Positions 42,953 through 56,150 of a DNA stretch of 64,000 nt are shown here, one piece after another. The notes under the pieces are model-generated. The model did not search any database, had not been told where the DNA came from, and saw only the letters and a program-made list of their open reading frames with translations. Each line of letters starts with the position of its first letter. The first letter of the stretch is position 1. Origin of the DNA: Myxocyprinus asiaticus (Eukaryota; Chordata; Actinopteri; Cypriniformes; Catostomidae); NCBI RefSeq assembly GCF_019703515.2, contig NC_059374.1, forward strand, positions 12,808,245 to 12,872,244. The letters are read 5' to 3'. The translations under genes were made by a program, and so were the position numbers.

Positions 42953-44587
42953 TGAAAAATTGCTGTTTTGGTTGTGTTTAAAACAAGCACAGAAACTAAC
43001 CAACCAAGTAAATGTAAGTTTTTCCAATTTGCTTTACAGATATAATACTGTATATGTTCACGTACTTGAATAGAGTATTTTGGGCCTTACACTGCTAAAG
43101 AAAACTTTCCATAGAAAGTTATGCTAAGGCCTGCTATAGCGCCCTCTGTTGCTTTGCTGAGAATGCAACGCACTTTTTGGACAACAACGATGTGTAAAAT
43201 CGAGCTTGTGTAGAAGCCAGAAGCATTTGCGTTCATGTACTTGCGTAGCGTATGTTTTCAGGCATAAATTGTAAACGTTGTGAAAACATCAGCTGAATGA
43301 TGGAAGATGAAAGAAGAAGACCTAAGAATGACATTTTCTAGAAAACAACGCTCAAACTAAATAGATGCCTTAGGTGACGTATATATGCTATCAAGTAGCT
43401 TATGCTAATCAATAGCTGCTTTTCCAAAATCGTGCCAGTGCGAGCCAGGGCTATAAACTGGTCAGCTGAGGGCAATAGCCTCGGATCTCGATTCCTGAGA
43501 CCAAAATCGATCTGCATTCCCACCAACAGGCCAATAGCCCCGCAGCGTTGCCCTAAAACCCGCCCATAATACGCTGCCTTGGTGCCAATGTCAAACCCTA
43601 CAAATTTCACAAGCAAGAGGGAAGCTCAAGCTGAGGTGTCAGACTCTGGAGACTTGCAAGCCCTCGAAATAAACATGGTGTAGACTGAATCTGCCATTGT
43701 GTAGGTAAGTGGAAGTTTTAGTACAAGTTTAAGTGTGTTTGTGTGAGGGTGTCTTTCCTGCCACGGCCCAAGTCTTTGTTGTGTAGCAAGGGTATAGTAA
43801 GTGTGACTGATAACCTCTATTTAATGTAGTGTGATAAATGTTAGCGTGTTAGCAAGGTGGTAAAGAGATCACATTCCCTTTGGGATCCAAATCCCCCTTT
43901 ACACATCTTATTTCCACTTTCTCTTTGATGTCTTAATTGATCCTCGAAGGTTCTCATGTTGGCCTCATTGTGACCAAACCCCATAGGGACGGTGGCCCCT
44001 TTATCTTAACGTGAAAAACGAAGCCTTTCTCTAAAAGACTGCGGCATCTGATAAGAGACTGTCCAGACCACCCCAATTCCACATTCAATCCCCCATCTGT
44101 CAGACAGAAATAAATCTACCAGAGAGAGAATTTACCAGTGCTATTGGAGCCTGTGTCTCTATATTTCCTTTCCCAGATTATTAGATACTGCCCTGACAAT
44201 GTATAACAATGTATTGCATTCATGGAATATGGAATTTTATCATAGTAGACTTAGCAATGCTGTAAATATGCAGTGGCTGAATTACAGCATGCATTACTTT
44301 GGTAAAAGCAAAAATAAGAGCTGCGCACAGAGGTATGCATCCGTTTGCTTTTTCCAACATATTTATAACATCTCTGCCTGATTTAGATTCTCCATCTGGT
44401 CTGTCGCTATGGGGATATGTGCAGGCACTTCTACCCTTAGTTTTTTTTAAAGGTTAGAGGGTGAGAGGACAGTATATTGGGCAAGGGGGCATTATATTGT
44501 CCCTCTACCAATAGCAGGCGAAAACACGCAGATTCTGATGTTTGTTTGTGAGTGCTGGAGTGGTTAAGGTTTAGCTTAAAACAAAGG
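42953..44587. other. No gene recognised
   Basis: Mixed composition. CTTTTCCAAAATCGTGCCAG near 43420 recalls Harbinger-type ends, but no partner was found. The 92-codon minus frame at 43338-43616 has no motif. Confidence 0.35.
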
Positions 44588-44703
44588 CTCAGGTTCAGGG
44601 GCGTCAGACCGCGGGTAATGATGGGCCTAAGTAACAGGGGCCCTCACTGGAGGGGGGCCCACAGAAAGGCTTTATTGATATTCCACTCCATTATAATTTG
44701 TTT

Positions 44704-45901
<1,198 letters not shown>

Positions 45902-46709
45902 TAAATAATTGTAAATGGAACAATTTATGCATGTAAACAATAAACATGTAACAAATATATATGCAAAATAATAAAATGCAGTTTCAAGACATTTATTGAT
46001 GGAAATAATGAATCTGACCATTTTCCAAAAGCTAAAATGCGACCAATATATAACTGACAAAATAAAAATTTTAAAATTAATATTTTCAAATTATACCTAG
46101 AAGGGTTACGTAAAAGTTTAGAAGGTCCCTTCATAATTAACAGCATGAGCTGAGAAAGAATTTCTTTAAATTTAAGTTAAATGGATATTGTAACCAAAAT
46201 ATACCTATATGAATCCATATAAAATAAAATCAAAATTATAATCGAATCGAGAGCTTAAGAATCCGAATCAAATCGAATATGGAAATATATAAGAATACAC
46301 AGCCCTAATTTTAAATTAATTTTGGACCCTGTGTAAATATCAGTTAGCAAGTTAAGAATTTCTAAAACTACCTGAGAGCAGAAATATCTCAGGATAGACT
46401 ACACAATCTGGCACTCTTCTCATTTCAGAAATGTTATGGTGACTTTGCTAACAAGAAAACTCATAAATTTACACATGTATAATTTATTTTGTTAGTAGGC
46501 TTTTTTTAAATAATATATTTCTTGATTCAAATAATATTTGCATTTGAAAATAAAAAGTTATATATTACTTATGAATTAGCACTGTTAAGTATCCATCTAA
46601 AATGTTTAGACTGGATATTATCCCCACCACAAAACCAAATTGGTCAGGGGTCCTTAAAATTGTTCTGTGCCCGGGGCCCAAAATTTGGTACTACGCCCCT
46701 GCTCAGGAT

Positions 46710-46921
46710 AGTTTGCTATCTGGAAGGGGCTTGGAAGGAGAAAAGTATGCTCGAGTTATGGTAAATAATATCACGAAGATTTCAGGTTAGGGATTTGTAG
46801 CACTGCTAGTTAGTGGGTTGCCTCTGTTTTAAGGAAGGCCTGTATAATTAGGCTAGCTTTAGGTTTACCGGACCTCGATTGGACATGTTTCTGATTTTTT
46901 GTGTTAAAAAACATCTAAAAA
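46710..46921. other. Short interval, nothing recognised
   Basis: Between the hAT element and the minus-strand SINE; no motif. Confidence 0.4.
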
Positions 46922-47323
46922 CATTCTCCCTAATTTGGAATGCCCAATTTCCAATGCACTCTAAGTCCTCGTGGTGGCGTAGTGTATCACCTCAATCCAG
47001 GTGGAGGAGGTCTGAGACCATCAATCCACGCATCTTATCACGTGGCTTGTTGAGCACGTTACCGCAGAGACCTGGCGCATGAGGAGGCTTCAGGCTATTC
47101 TCCGTGGCATCCACGCACAACTCACCACACGCCCCACGGAGAGCGAGAACCACTTATCGCGACCACGAGGAGATTACCCCATGTGACTCTACCCTCCTTA
47201 GCAACCGGGCCAATTTGGTTGCTTAGGAGACCTGGCTGGAGTCACTCAGCACGCCCTGGATTTGAACTCACGACTCCAGGGGTGGGAGTCAGCGTCAATA
47301 CTCGCTGAGCTACCCAGGCCCCC
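46922..47323 (-). mobile_element. tRNA-derived SINE, copy 2
   Basis: Read on the minus strand it starts GGGGGCCTGGGTAGCTCAGC (A-box-like) and has GAGTTCAAATCCAGG (B-box-like) near 47270, then the same body as the SINE at 18337, ending CATTCCAAATTAGGGAGAATG. Clear target duplications were not found, and the tail is short. Confidence 0.9.
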
Positions 47324-47624
47324 AAAATATAATTGTAAAAGTTTTCAACTTGGAAAAATCATTTAAAAAATGCTATGCAAAAAGTGGAATGTTAAAAAAA
47401 CTGTGTGGGAAGTAACAACATTTTCAAATCTGTCTGAATGTGTATGGCTGTGGCGGCAGTGCTTTAAAGGTGATGAATTTAAAGATGCAACTTTTCAGAT
47501 TTTTTTTTTTTTTACATTTTACCAAGCATACAGCTAAAGCACAGCATGCTAATTAAAGCACTATGGCTAAAATATACAAATAATAAATACATGCGAAAAA
47601 ATCTAGATAAATTAGTCAACCCCA
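47324..47624. other. No gene recognised
   Basis: AT-rich; an ACCCCACTAATTGA and CGACTAGTTTTTGTAGTGG pair flanking the next element suggests an older repeat under it, not defined further. Confidence 0.35.
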
Positions 47625-47632
47625 CTAATTGA

Positions 47633-48413
47633 CAGTGCTGGGTAGATACCTCTAAATGTAATCTGGTACTAATTACAAATTACACAACTAAAATTGTAAT
47701 CAGTATTGTAATCTTTTAGATTACATTTTTCAACAGTATAATCTGATTACTTTTGTATTACTTATTGCATGTTTTGATGAAAATCTAATTTCAAGTGTTT
47801 TAAAGGTGCACTCAGTAATTTTTGGAAGTCGAAGTGGCTTACATTGGTTTACACTGACACCTAGTGGCCTGGATGCTGCATCATTCAAACACAATAATTT
47901 TCAGTTATCAATGCCATTGTAGAAATTTACTATGCACAGTAAACCAGGATTAATTTAATCCATGAATGAAAATGTCCAATAACAGGGCAGTTACTGAGAT
48001 TAAGTGAGTAGCTGGTCATGTGACACTAACATGACTACCCCCATGAGGCACCCTTGCCCCATGTAGAATAAAAGAGCTTTTATAAGGTTACTGATATGAC
48101 TGAACTCTTCATCTCACATGAGTGGTCATGATTTTATGCATATGTTTCAAAATTACTATTCATTTCTTTAGAGGTAAAACCTTTTAAATGAGGAAAACCT
48201 CATAGTGAACCTTAAAGTACCAAATTACTTTCATTAAACATTAGTAAACATGAAATCAAACAACAATTAGTAATGACTTATAGGTATTGTAATTGATATG
48301 TACTCATGTAATCCGTAAAAGTAACTGTAATCTGATTATGCATATTTAAATGTAATGTAATCTAATTATAAATACTTGACTTTTGTAATCTGATTACGTA
48401 CTACCCAACATTG
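47633..48413. mobile_element. hAT-like element (CAGTGCTGGG family) with an insertion inside
   Basis: Left CAGTGCTGGGTAGATACC and right GTACTACCCAACATTG are inverted ends, with TGTAATCTGATTAC-type words repeated inside both. The flanking 8-mers CTAATTGA (47625-47632) and CTAATCGA (48414-48421) match at 7 of 8. The repeat at 47801-48215 occupies the middle. The same family forms the outer layer of the nest at 24104-27169. Confidence 0.8.
47801..48215 (+). mobile_element. GTGCACTCAGTAATTTT-family repeat nested in the hAT-like element
   Basis: Starts TAAAGGTGCACTCAGTAATT and ends near CATAGTGAACCTTAAAG, imperfect inverted ends. The interior is collinear with the truncated copy at 32931-33245. 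Non-coding. Confidence 0.7.
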
Positions 48414-48421
48414 CTAATCGA

Positions 48422-49851
48422 CTAGTTTTTGTAGTGGGGCCAGAAAGATACCACCTAGCAACCACTTAGAACACCATAGCAACCACATAACCTTACACAA
48501 TGCTAAAAACAACTCACATAGTACATAGTACATAGTACAACTGCATAGTAATGCCCTGGCAAGAATCCAAGCACCAATTACATTTTCTGAGGAAAATGTA
48601 AAAATCTAGTTACAATATAATTGCAAATTTACACAGATGTTCCAAGCGATGGACCCGGAAAACACTGAAAGTCTGGTTAGGAGTAAATACATTTGGAATT
48701 GCCCTGACTCGCTCTTCCACACATAAATACCTCAGGGATATGTTTCTTGACACATGGCATTGGCCAGGTCATTTCTTGCTGAGTTTACAGGGAGGAGGAC
48801 AGTGTGTGAGTGCTTTATTGCACACTACGATCCCTTTTACATGTAGGTTCCAGCATCTCAATTAAACTCTTTCACCTTTCCTCATAAATCTAATTCACAC
48901 TAATTCACCCAACATAGAAAAAAAATTTAATGTAGTCTGGGTCATATTTTCTTTTATCTGGCATAGGTTTGTTCATGGTTTTCAAGTATAAGGGTATGTA
49001 TCAAGTGACATTATTAAAGATACAAGAAGTTTTCTCTCCCTGATTCAAAAGTTGGTGAGCCTATTTATTTATATGAGCCTATTATATTTATTATCCTGTT
49101 TATTTTCTAATATCAAACATCATTCAAACAGAATATATATTACACAGGATGAAAACTTTGTCCATAAGTCTTGGAGGTCCAGACTTTAAAGCCTTTTATG
49201 TACTTGCTCTTATATTTACAGTGCAATGATATATAAGCCCAGGCAAGACCATATATGGCTACTTATCACTGTGGTTAGGTCAATGTAGCTAGTCTTTCTA
49301 AAAATTATTTGCCGCAGTTGTAATAAAAATGAGGTTGAATAGATTCTACTTAATAAATAATGTACTATGAAACTTACATTTTTGTCTAAATATTACAGTT
49401 ACTGTTACTACTGTAAAATCATGATAAATTTGAGTAAGGGTGATGATGTGTAATTTGAAAAACCTTTATATTGGCACATAGCACATTGTTGTCTCTTTTG
49501 CTCAGTGCTGGAGCATGGCTGGGCTCTCTACTGTTTAAGATGTTTGACTTCCTCAATAGCACTTTAAACTAGAAATCTGACTAGAATTCAAATGGGTCAA
49601 ATCAGTTTTGTGGTTTGTGCTGCGATATCGACGGAAGCTTGGTTGATTAGCACAAGTGGTTCAGTGATGGTTCGCATGAAAACCAGACTTCAATCGCACT
49701 GCGAAAATATCATGCTGCAGATGAGAAGCATATTTAGCACATATAAAGTGCCAAACACAAGATTATAATTAAATTTGCCTTGTCGGCCTGAAACTTCTTT
49801 CCCTGCTGTCTGTATGAAGGTAAATCTGTAGCATAACTCGACAGTTTGTAG
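48422..49851. other. No gene recognised
   Basis: AT-rich, apparently mostly unique sequence; no motif in short frames. ACATAGTACATAGTACATAG near 48516 is a short local repeat. Confidence 0.4.
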
Positions 49852-49993
49852 ATTTGAATTTGAGAACTTGTACAATAAATACAGTATTTGTATTCGTAAG
49901 TTGAAATGTACAATCACAGCCCCAATGTGAAAATACGAATATGAATACGAAAACAAATACAAATATTTATTGTACAAGTTCTCAAATTCAAAT
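49852..49993. repeat. Foldback element with perfect 30-bp arms (142 bp)
   Basis: The left arm 49852-49881 (ATTTGAATTTGAGAACTTGT, then ACAATAAATA) and the right arm 49964-49993 are exact inverted complements over 30 bases. Weaker complementarity (GTATTTGTATTCG against CGAAAACAAATAC) extends inward. Non-coding. It would form a strong hairpin. Confidence 0.9.
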
Positions 49994-50495
49994 ATATCAT
50001 TTGATTTGCTCGCATCTCTTACATCATCAACGAGCATCAGAATATCATTTTACAATACAAATTTAACCATGTATTATGTTGCAGTTCCTAAAAAAGTTAC
50101 CGGCCAAATGGCGGGTTAATTCCTCAAACTCCGGTATTGTTTCTCCCTCAATATACCACCTCTACAGAGGCAGAATATTTGAACGAATGAACAGAGGCAG
50201 ATCTAATGGCATTATAATAGATTTGCAAGTGCACAGGACACGTTTTAAGCACGCACTCCGCGAAAGCAGGGAGATTTTATAAGAGAGCAGTGTATATTTG
50301 AGAGCACACGTTCAGTTTTGTGCGAGAGCGAAGGAAATTCGTGTGCCATGGAGAGATTTGCTCTCGCACATTAGTAGATGGATGCACTCTATCATGATTT
50401 GCATGTGCTCTCGACATTTAACAGTATTATAATGCCATAGAGCTATGGTCCAATGAGCTAGACTATGGTCTATTAGGCTTATTCGTTTTACATTG
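49994..50495. other. No gene recognised
   Basis: Includes a local run of GAGAGC and GCGAGAG words (about 50270-50360); no gene or repeat family identified. Confidence 0.4.
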
Positions 50496-50627
50496 ACATT
50501 CATTCATTTAGCAGACACTTTTATCCAAAGTGACTTAAAAAATGAGGAAGGATATAACATAAGTGATTCATCTTAAGGAGACAGTAACACGAAAAGTGCT
50601 GCATTTCAAGTTTCAACTGCATTAGAA
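50496..50627 (+). repeat. Dispersed repeat (TTTAGCAGACACTTTTATCC family)
   Basis: CATTCATTTAGCAGACACTT and TTTATCCAAAGTGACTTA are the diagnostic words of a widespread teleost repeat (memory). The copy is short and its ends are undefined. Confidence 0.6.
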
Positions 50628-50776
50628 AAGTCCTAGTAAAAAGCAAAACAAGCAACACTTGTGGAATGGAGAAAAACCAGGAATAAAACTTTATTTGGCA
50701 CATAAAGTTTTATTTCTTTTTATTACTTGATTTTCTCCATTCCACGAGTGTTGCTGGATTTGCTTTTTACTAGTGC
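50628..50776. repeat. Foldback MITE-like hairpin (about 149 bp)
   Basis: The left arm has CTAGTAAAAAGCAAAACAAG, GCAACACTTGTGGAATGG and AATAAAACTTTAT. The right arm has the complements ATAAAGTTTTATT, CCATTCCACGAGTGTTGC and GCTTTTTACTAG. The centre is a 7-base loop (TTGGCAC). GAAAAGTCCTAG recurs just outside on the right (50841). Confidence 0.85.
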
Positions 50777-50888
50777 TTCGTTTTTTTCCCATGCACCTTG
50801 CTGGTTTTGTGAAGTTGCACCGGAACATCTCTATAACATTAGAAAAGTCCTAGCCAGGACAGAGATTAGAGTGCAAGAAGATTTTATA

Positions 50889-50919
<31 letters not shown>
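50889..50919. repeat. (ATT)n microsatellite
   Basis: About 10 TTA units followed by TTAATTAATTAAT. Confidence 0.9.
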
Positions 50920-50922
<3 letters not shown>

Positions 50923-51045
50923 TAATTAATTTGAGTGTATGACCAAGTAGTCAATTTTATCTTCACAAAACAATTTATTGTATTTATCTTTTGTTTTTAC
51001 ATGGTGAATTCCTCATCATCATTCTCCACACCTCCTTTGACATAC

Positions 51046-51097
51046 TCTGGTGCCCACCTGGGGAGGCACACCCCCCAGTTTGAAAACCATGTGAACA
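51046..51097. mobile_element. Right end of a hAT-like repeat
   Basis: ACCCCCCAGTTTGAAAACCA resembles the inverted CAGTGGTTTTCAAACTGGGG end of teleost hAT elements (memory). No partner was found upstream. Confidence 0.35.
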
Positions 51098-52167
51098 AGA
51101 TCTCTTTTTACTATAATGCAAAATAATAATTATATATGATTTTAATTGTGCATTTATACATAATGGTAGTATTTGTTGTAATACCTTTAAATGATGCTTA
51201 TTTATGAAAAAAAAAAAAAGTAATTATTTACTTTATTACAGTAAAACCTTTCTGTGTCACACAAATGAGAATAGCTCATAAAACACAAACGTAAATTGAC
51301 CGAATACATCGTTCACGAGAATATGGGGCTAAATATGCTTAATTGACAATGCAATAAATAAGTTAATTAATTAATTAATTAATCCATTTTTTTCTTTTAT
51401 TTATTTATTTATTTATTCTGGTGTGAAATAGGCTGTTGGCAGGGTCCGACAAGAAACCAGATTTCCAAAATGTTTGTTTCCAAAGTCTTTATCTTATTCT
51501 CTCACTTTCTCTCATTTACTCTAACTGTCTTCCTTTCCCTGTCTGTCTCTCTCTTCTGTCAGTTGATGTGTGCCCCCTGCACTCACACTTGACATAAATG
51601 AGCTCTACATGAACAACCAGATGACTACGCAGCCTCCATCAGGAAGAACTTGTCACTCACTTGTCTATGAATAACGACTGTAGAAGAGTACCTGCATGGC
51701 AAACCTCCAAATGCAGGGTTCTTTCTCTCACACTGGTAATACAATGTCACAGAGTCTCCAAGAATACCTCTGTGAAAGGCCATTCTCAGAGGAACTGAAT
51801 GGAAATACATTAATATTGTCAATCCAAGCAGAAAATTGTACAAGAAATAAAACATGATCAGCTCATGTTTATTTTCAGGCTGCTAAAGAACTTCATGACT
51901 GCACAAAAATCACACAAGCCTGTTATAAATAGAAAATTACAAGAAAAGTCCAACTTTGACCATTTTCATCAACATACAGGCTTATTTTACTAGAAGCACT
52001 GGTCTGAAGTCTATCCGCTCATTAATGACCTTGTAGTCTGCCCCCTGAGTTCAATTTATGAAAGACAAAGGCTGAAAACACTGAAGCTAATCCAGTCACT
52101 CTACTGTCCAGACTAACAGTGTGGCTAAGAGACTGATAAGGTCAGCTGTTGTTTGCTCCCAAGTGTG

Positions 52168-52168
<1 letters not shown>
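51098..52168. other. No gene recognised
   Basis: Includes TTAATTAATTAATTAATTAA and TTTATTTATTTATTTATTTA simple tracts (51361-51416). Otherwise no feature. Confidence 0.4.

Positions 52169-52201
<33 letters not shown>
52169..52201. repeat. (CA)n microsatellite
   Basis: About 16 CA units. Confidence 0.95.
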
Positions 52202-52203
<2 letters not shown>

Positions 52204-52321
52204 CCCAGCTTTTCAGAAGATGAGAAATATCCAGTAACTTAATATAAGTGCGTAAGTGCATTATACAGGAAACATTATAAGGAATATTATGAGAATATGA
52301 GGTACATGAGGAAACACACAA

Positions 52322-53335
52322 CCACTGGCAAAAAATTATGGAATCACCACAATTAGAGGATGTTCACCCAGCTTTTTTACTTTGTAGCAAATAAACAAAT
52401 CACAGATATGACACAAAACTATTTTTGTTTAATAGCTGAACATTCTGGCTTCGTGAAACATCCCTCAAACTAATTAAATTACATTATTTTAATTAATGGC
52501 ATATTTTTTTCCAGATCAAGTAGAGGAAAAATTATGGAATCACTCAATGTTGAGGAAAAAATTATGGAATCATCTACAAAAAAATCACAATTAGTACTTT
52601 GTTGTTCCACCTCTGGCTTTTATAATGGCCTGAATTCTTTGAGGCATGGACTTCACTAATAAAAAACAATATTCTCCATCAAGCTGGTTCCAAGTTCTCG
52701 AATAGCAGTTGACAGATCAGCTTTGCAGGATGAAGCCTTGTCATGGACCAATCTTTTCAATTTCCACAATATTTTTCAATCGGATTGAGATCCGGACTGT
52801 TTGCTGGCCATATCGAGTTGATATGCCTTTCCTGAAGAAAAACTCTTTGCTCTGTGGCAAGATGCATTATCATTTATGATATTAATTTCTTCATCATCAC
52901 CAAACCTATTTTCTATCGATGGAATGAGAAAAGTGTCAAAAAATGTACACCTGTGCAATGACTGTAGAGGTAATGATTGCCATCTCTCCTGGTCCTTTAC
53001 CTGACATGCAACCCCATATGGAAATGTGATTGTTTTTCTCAGGGAGTCTTTATATGTTTCATTAGAACGGCACCAGACAAACAGACATCATCACCTTGGC
53101 CAATGCAGATTTGTGATTCATCACTGAATATCACTTTCATCCAATCGTCCACACTCCATGATTGCTTCTCTTTAGCCCACTGTAGCCTTGTTTAGGTGTT
53201 AGTGCTGGTTTTCGTTCGGCTTTTCTATATGTAAATCCCATTTCATTCAGCCGATTTCTTACAGTTCTGTCAAAAACATTGACTTCTGTTTCCGCCCATT
53301 TGTTTTTCATTTGTTTTGTTATGCATTTTCTAAAT
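52322..53335 (-). mobile_element. Mariner/Tc1-like element, one end lost
   Basis: The left end CCACTGGCAAAAAATTATGG is followed by two more AAAATTATGGAATCA words (about 52533 and 52560), a subterminal repeat. The gene lies on the minus strand, so this is the 3' side of the element. The right terminus, expected to repeat the left one in inverted form, is absent: sequence similarity stops near 53335. Confidence 0.75.
52590..53335 (-). pseudogene. Mariner/Tc1-like transposase, broken
   Basis: Reading on the minus strand from about 53335: MKNKWAETEVNVFDRTVRNR then LNEMGFTYRKAERKPALT, the DNA-binding end. Next come KVIFSDESQICIGQGDD (first catalytic Asp), INIINDNASCHRAKS (second Asp) and LNPIEKY (Glu). 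Several stops and frame changes separate these blocks (near 53190, 52958 and 52776). The spacing between the Asp in NDNASCH and the Glu is shorter than in the Tc1 element at 38595 and may include small deletions. Confidence 0.75.
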
Positions 53336-54648
53336 CTTCAAAAAGGCACTCTCCGCTCAGGTGGAAATATCTCCGCTCCGCTCACATGCTCTATTAGTAA
53401 CAAAGAAATAGTGCAGAATATCAAATATTTATTTTTCTAAAAGTCTATGAAATGTTTTAAAACACTAAAAATTCCTGTTTACATACTCTCAAATCACTTA
53501 AATTGTGAAATCATTTAGTATTATTTTAATAACCCTGTTAGTACATTTGCATGATGCTAATATATTTTTCAAAGTCTAGTATGCCATTTATTTCAGAGTC
53601 AAAGGTCAAAAACAAACCTGGGTCCTGCAGTCACCATCTGGTGAACAGCCTGCACTACTGCATGCTTCATGCCCTACTGCTGAAGACTGATGTGGTAATA
53701 AGGTTCAGTCTGGGGCTTCTCTGAACCCCCAGGGATCAGGGCAATAGGTTGTTGGATTAAGCATGGATCAGTGTTGACACGCCTGGGAGGGTTAATGCCC
53801 TGGAGGGGGACCGCTGACTGCACCCGATGGAGAAAACAGCCGTAATAAGGTATTTTAGACTCTGGAAATGTTGATGCTCAATCACAGTCAAAAAGGGAAG
53901 TTGAACATCCCTGCATTGCAAAAAAATGGCTTTGCACATAGCATTTTTGAGTTACTATGGGATTTCACACTTCTACTTAGCTCAAGTGACACTCAAAACT
54001 GTCCTCAGAGGAGAGCATTTTAGAAGCCATTCAAGTGTAGGCAAGCTTGTTTTTATGAGATAATTCTGTCTGCCCTCTTCCTGTGCATGGATGGGTAAGA
54101 ACCCACTGACATACCTGTGAACCAAGATGCTAGATCTGTAGTCTGCACTTGACCCAAAACTATTAGCAATCCTACTTCAAGGTTAGCTGCTTTAAATTGT
54201 GACAAAGAGAACAAATGTGGATGTCTATCATCCTTGACCTGAACACAAGGTGTTTCTCCAAATGGCTCTGGGTCAATGTGGCAGGGTCATCCAATTAGGA
54301 CTAAGAAGAGGACAATGACCTGAGCAATGTAGCATTATAAAGGTTAACTGCCTTGTCACTGAAAAAAATAACAAAAGTGCATCCTCACAATCTTGCTTTA
54401 TATTAGATAGATAAGAAAAAAGCTAATTTTGAAACAGTGAGTATTTTAACGTTTATGGATTGGCCCCATTCACTTCCATCACTGTAAACCAGATTTTTGC
54501 TCTTTTTTTTTTTAAACTAGAAAACATCCTTTTATATAACTGAGTTGAAATATAGTGATAAAAAAAATAAGGCAGCCTTGTAAGTCCCTATATAGCTGTG
54601 TAGGGGCTCAAGCGAATTAATGTGAATCGTTGAATCGATTATTTGAAT
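53336..54648. other. No gene recognised
   Basis: Short local repeat TCCGCTC (53350-53385). The rest is unremarkable; minus frame 53757-53939 has no motif. Confidence 0.4.
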
Positions 54649-54780
54649 TAGTTTATTTACATGAAGTGTCCGAACGAACTGACCCCCTAAAATGTATTAG
54701 AGTTCCCAACGCTAAATATAAGTTCATTGTTTTTTTAAACCGGTTCATTTACAAAAAGTGTCCGAAAGAACCGATTCACT
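54649..54780 (+). repeat. Two imperfect units of a GTTTATTTACA...GTGTCCGAA repeat
   Basis: GTTTATTTACATGAAGTGTC and GTTCATTTACAAAAAGTGTC start about 91 bases apart, each followed by CGAA(C/A)GAAC. Likely part of an old dispersed repeat. Confidence 0.6.
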
Positions 54781-54782
54781 TA

Positions 54783-55288
54783 GGCCACGTCCACACTAAT
54801 ACGTTTTTCGTTTGAAAACTAGTCTTTTTCTCTACGTTTTGGCCTTCTGTCCACACTGAGATGGCATTTTTGACAGCAAAAACTGAGTTTTTCGAAAACA
54901 CTCTCCCAACTGGTTAAATTTGAAAAAGCCGACTTTGCGCTGTAGTGTGGACAGGGAAAACTGAGATATTTGTTGTCATGTGACACAGTCATGTGATCCA
55001 TTCAACCCAAAACAATCAAGATGGCGGCTCATGTTGTAGCAAGGTTGTTGTGCCTGCTAGTCACTTTGATAGCATTGTTAAATATAAATGTTACTTTGTA
55101 CATTGCATTCCTTCAAAGGCGACGGGACGTTTCCTCGTAACTGTGTCCGTGACGGAACACAAAGACAACTGCGTTTAGACCGTACTGTACATGGAACGCC
55201 GATTTTTCACATGTGCAGTAAGGGGATTTAAGAGTTTTCATACATTTTAGTGTGGAAAACACTTGAAAACGTCAGTGTGGATGTTGCC
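54783..55288 (+). mobile_element. TIR repeat, copy 2
   Basis: The left end GGCCACGTCCACACTAATAC and the right end GTCAGTGTGGATGTTGCC are inverted. It shares the interior blocks GTCATGTGATCCATTCAACC and GTAAGGGGATTTAAGAG with copy 1 at 874-1657 but lacks about 280 bp of its middle. Flanking CTT triplets may be a target duplication if the element starts one base earlier, but copy 1 does not confirm this. Confidence 0.75.
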
Positions 55289-55948
55289 TCTTTTTGCAGT
55301 GATCTGAATTCTAATACAGTTGGTTTAATGTTCCATGACGCTGGACAATGTACTGCATAATTTCAGATGAAGTCATATGATCCAGGAAAGCTAACGTGTT
55401 TTTTAGCCAAATAGCACATTATGTGCTGTGTGCACATCATGTGTATTAACAAATGATCTATGCATCTGATTATGTTGGTGTGGACTCGTTTTAAAGATAA
55501 TCACCTCCTCTAAGTAATGGTTTGCTATATTTTATGTTCTGTTTACTTTTCGTGAAGTTATAAGTGAAAATGTATGTCAAAGACATATACTTAGATATTA
55601 CTCGCTACATTTTTGTCTGCGAGTTGCTTTCTACTCTTTTAGAGCTCTCCAACAACATATGACACATGGCTATTTGATCAGTTTGTTACTTTTACCGATC
55701 ACAATAAAATGTGCAGTGCAAAATTATTAATACATGATCAAAACGGAACATTTCTGATTTGTCTGCAAATTTCAAATACTTGTTCAGTTTTGGTCATAGT
55801 GCCTACAAACATTGTAAAGTACAGCTTCTAAGCTCAAAACGATACATATTTTGTGTTGGTCGAGACTAGTTATTAAGTAGTTACTAGTATCTGATCATTG
55901 TTTTTTCTTGGCGGGCTTAAAGGGTTCCCATCCGAGCTTAAAGGGTTA
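55289..55948. other. No feature recognised
   Basis: AT-rich sequence, no motif. Confidence 0.4.
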
Positions 55949-56150
55949 AAATTTCAATGTTGTTTCAACAAAAGGGATGTACAGTAGGATCAACATCAGA
56001 TTGCAATGTTGATTCAACAACGTTAACATTAAACTTTTGTTGAAATTTCAATGTTGTTTTAACAAATTTGATGTAGAACCCACATCAGATTCTAACACTG
56101 ATTTAATGTCTTAAGATTTTTCATTGAAATTCAATGCCATTAACCCTGAA
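55949..56150 (+). repeat. Minisatellite-like repeat, period about 94 bp
   Basis: AAATTTCAATGTTGTTTCAA (55949) and AAATTTCAATGTTGTTTTAA (56043) start two units, each followed by an ACATCAGATT word. Shorter GTTGATTCAACAACGTT palindromic words occur within the first unit. A partial third unit follows near 56125. Confidence 0.65.

Noticed and set aside
42340..42960. Assigning the 42.3-kb element to the same family as the repeat at 24247
   Set aside because: Only the terminal words are alike; the interiors were not seen to match.
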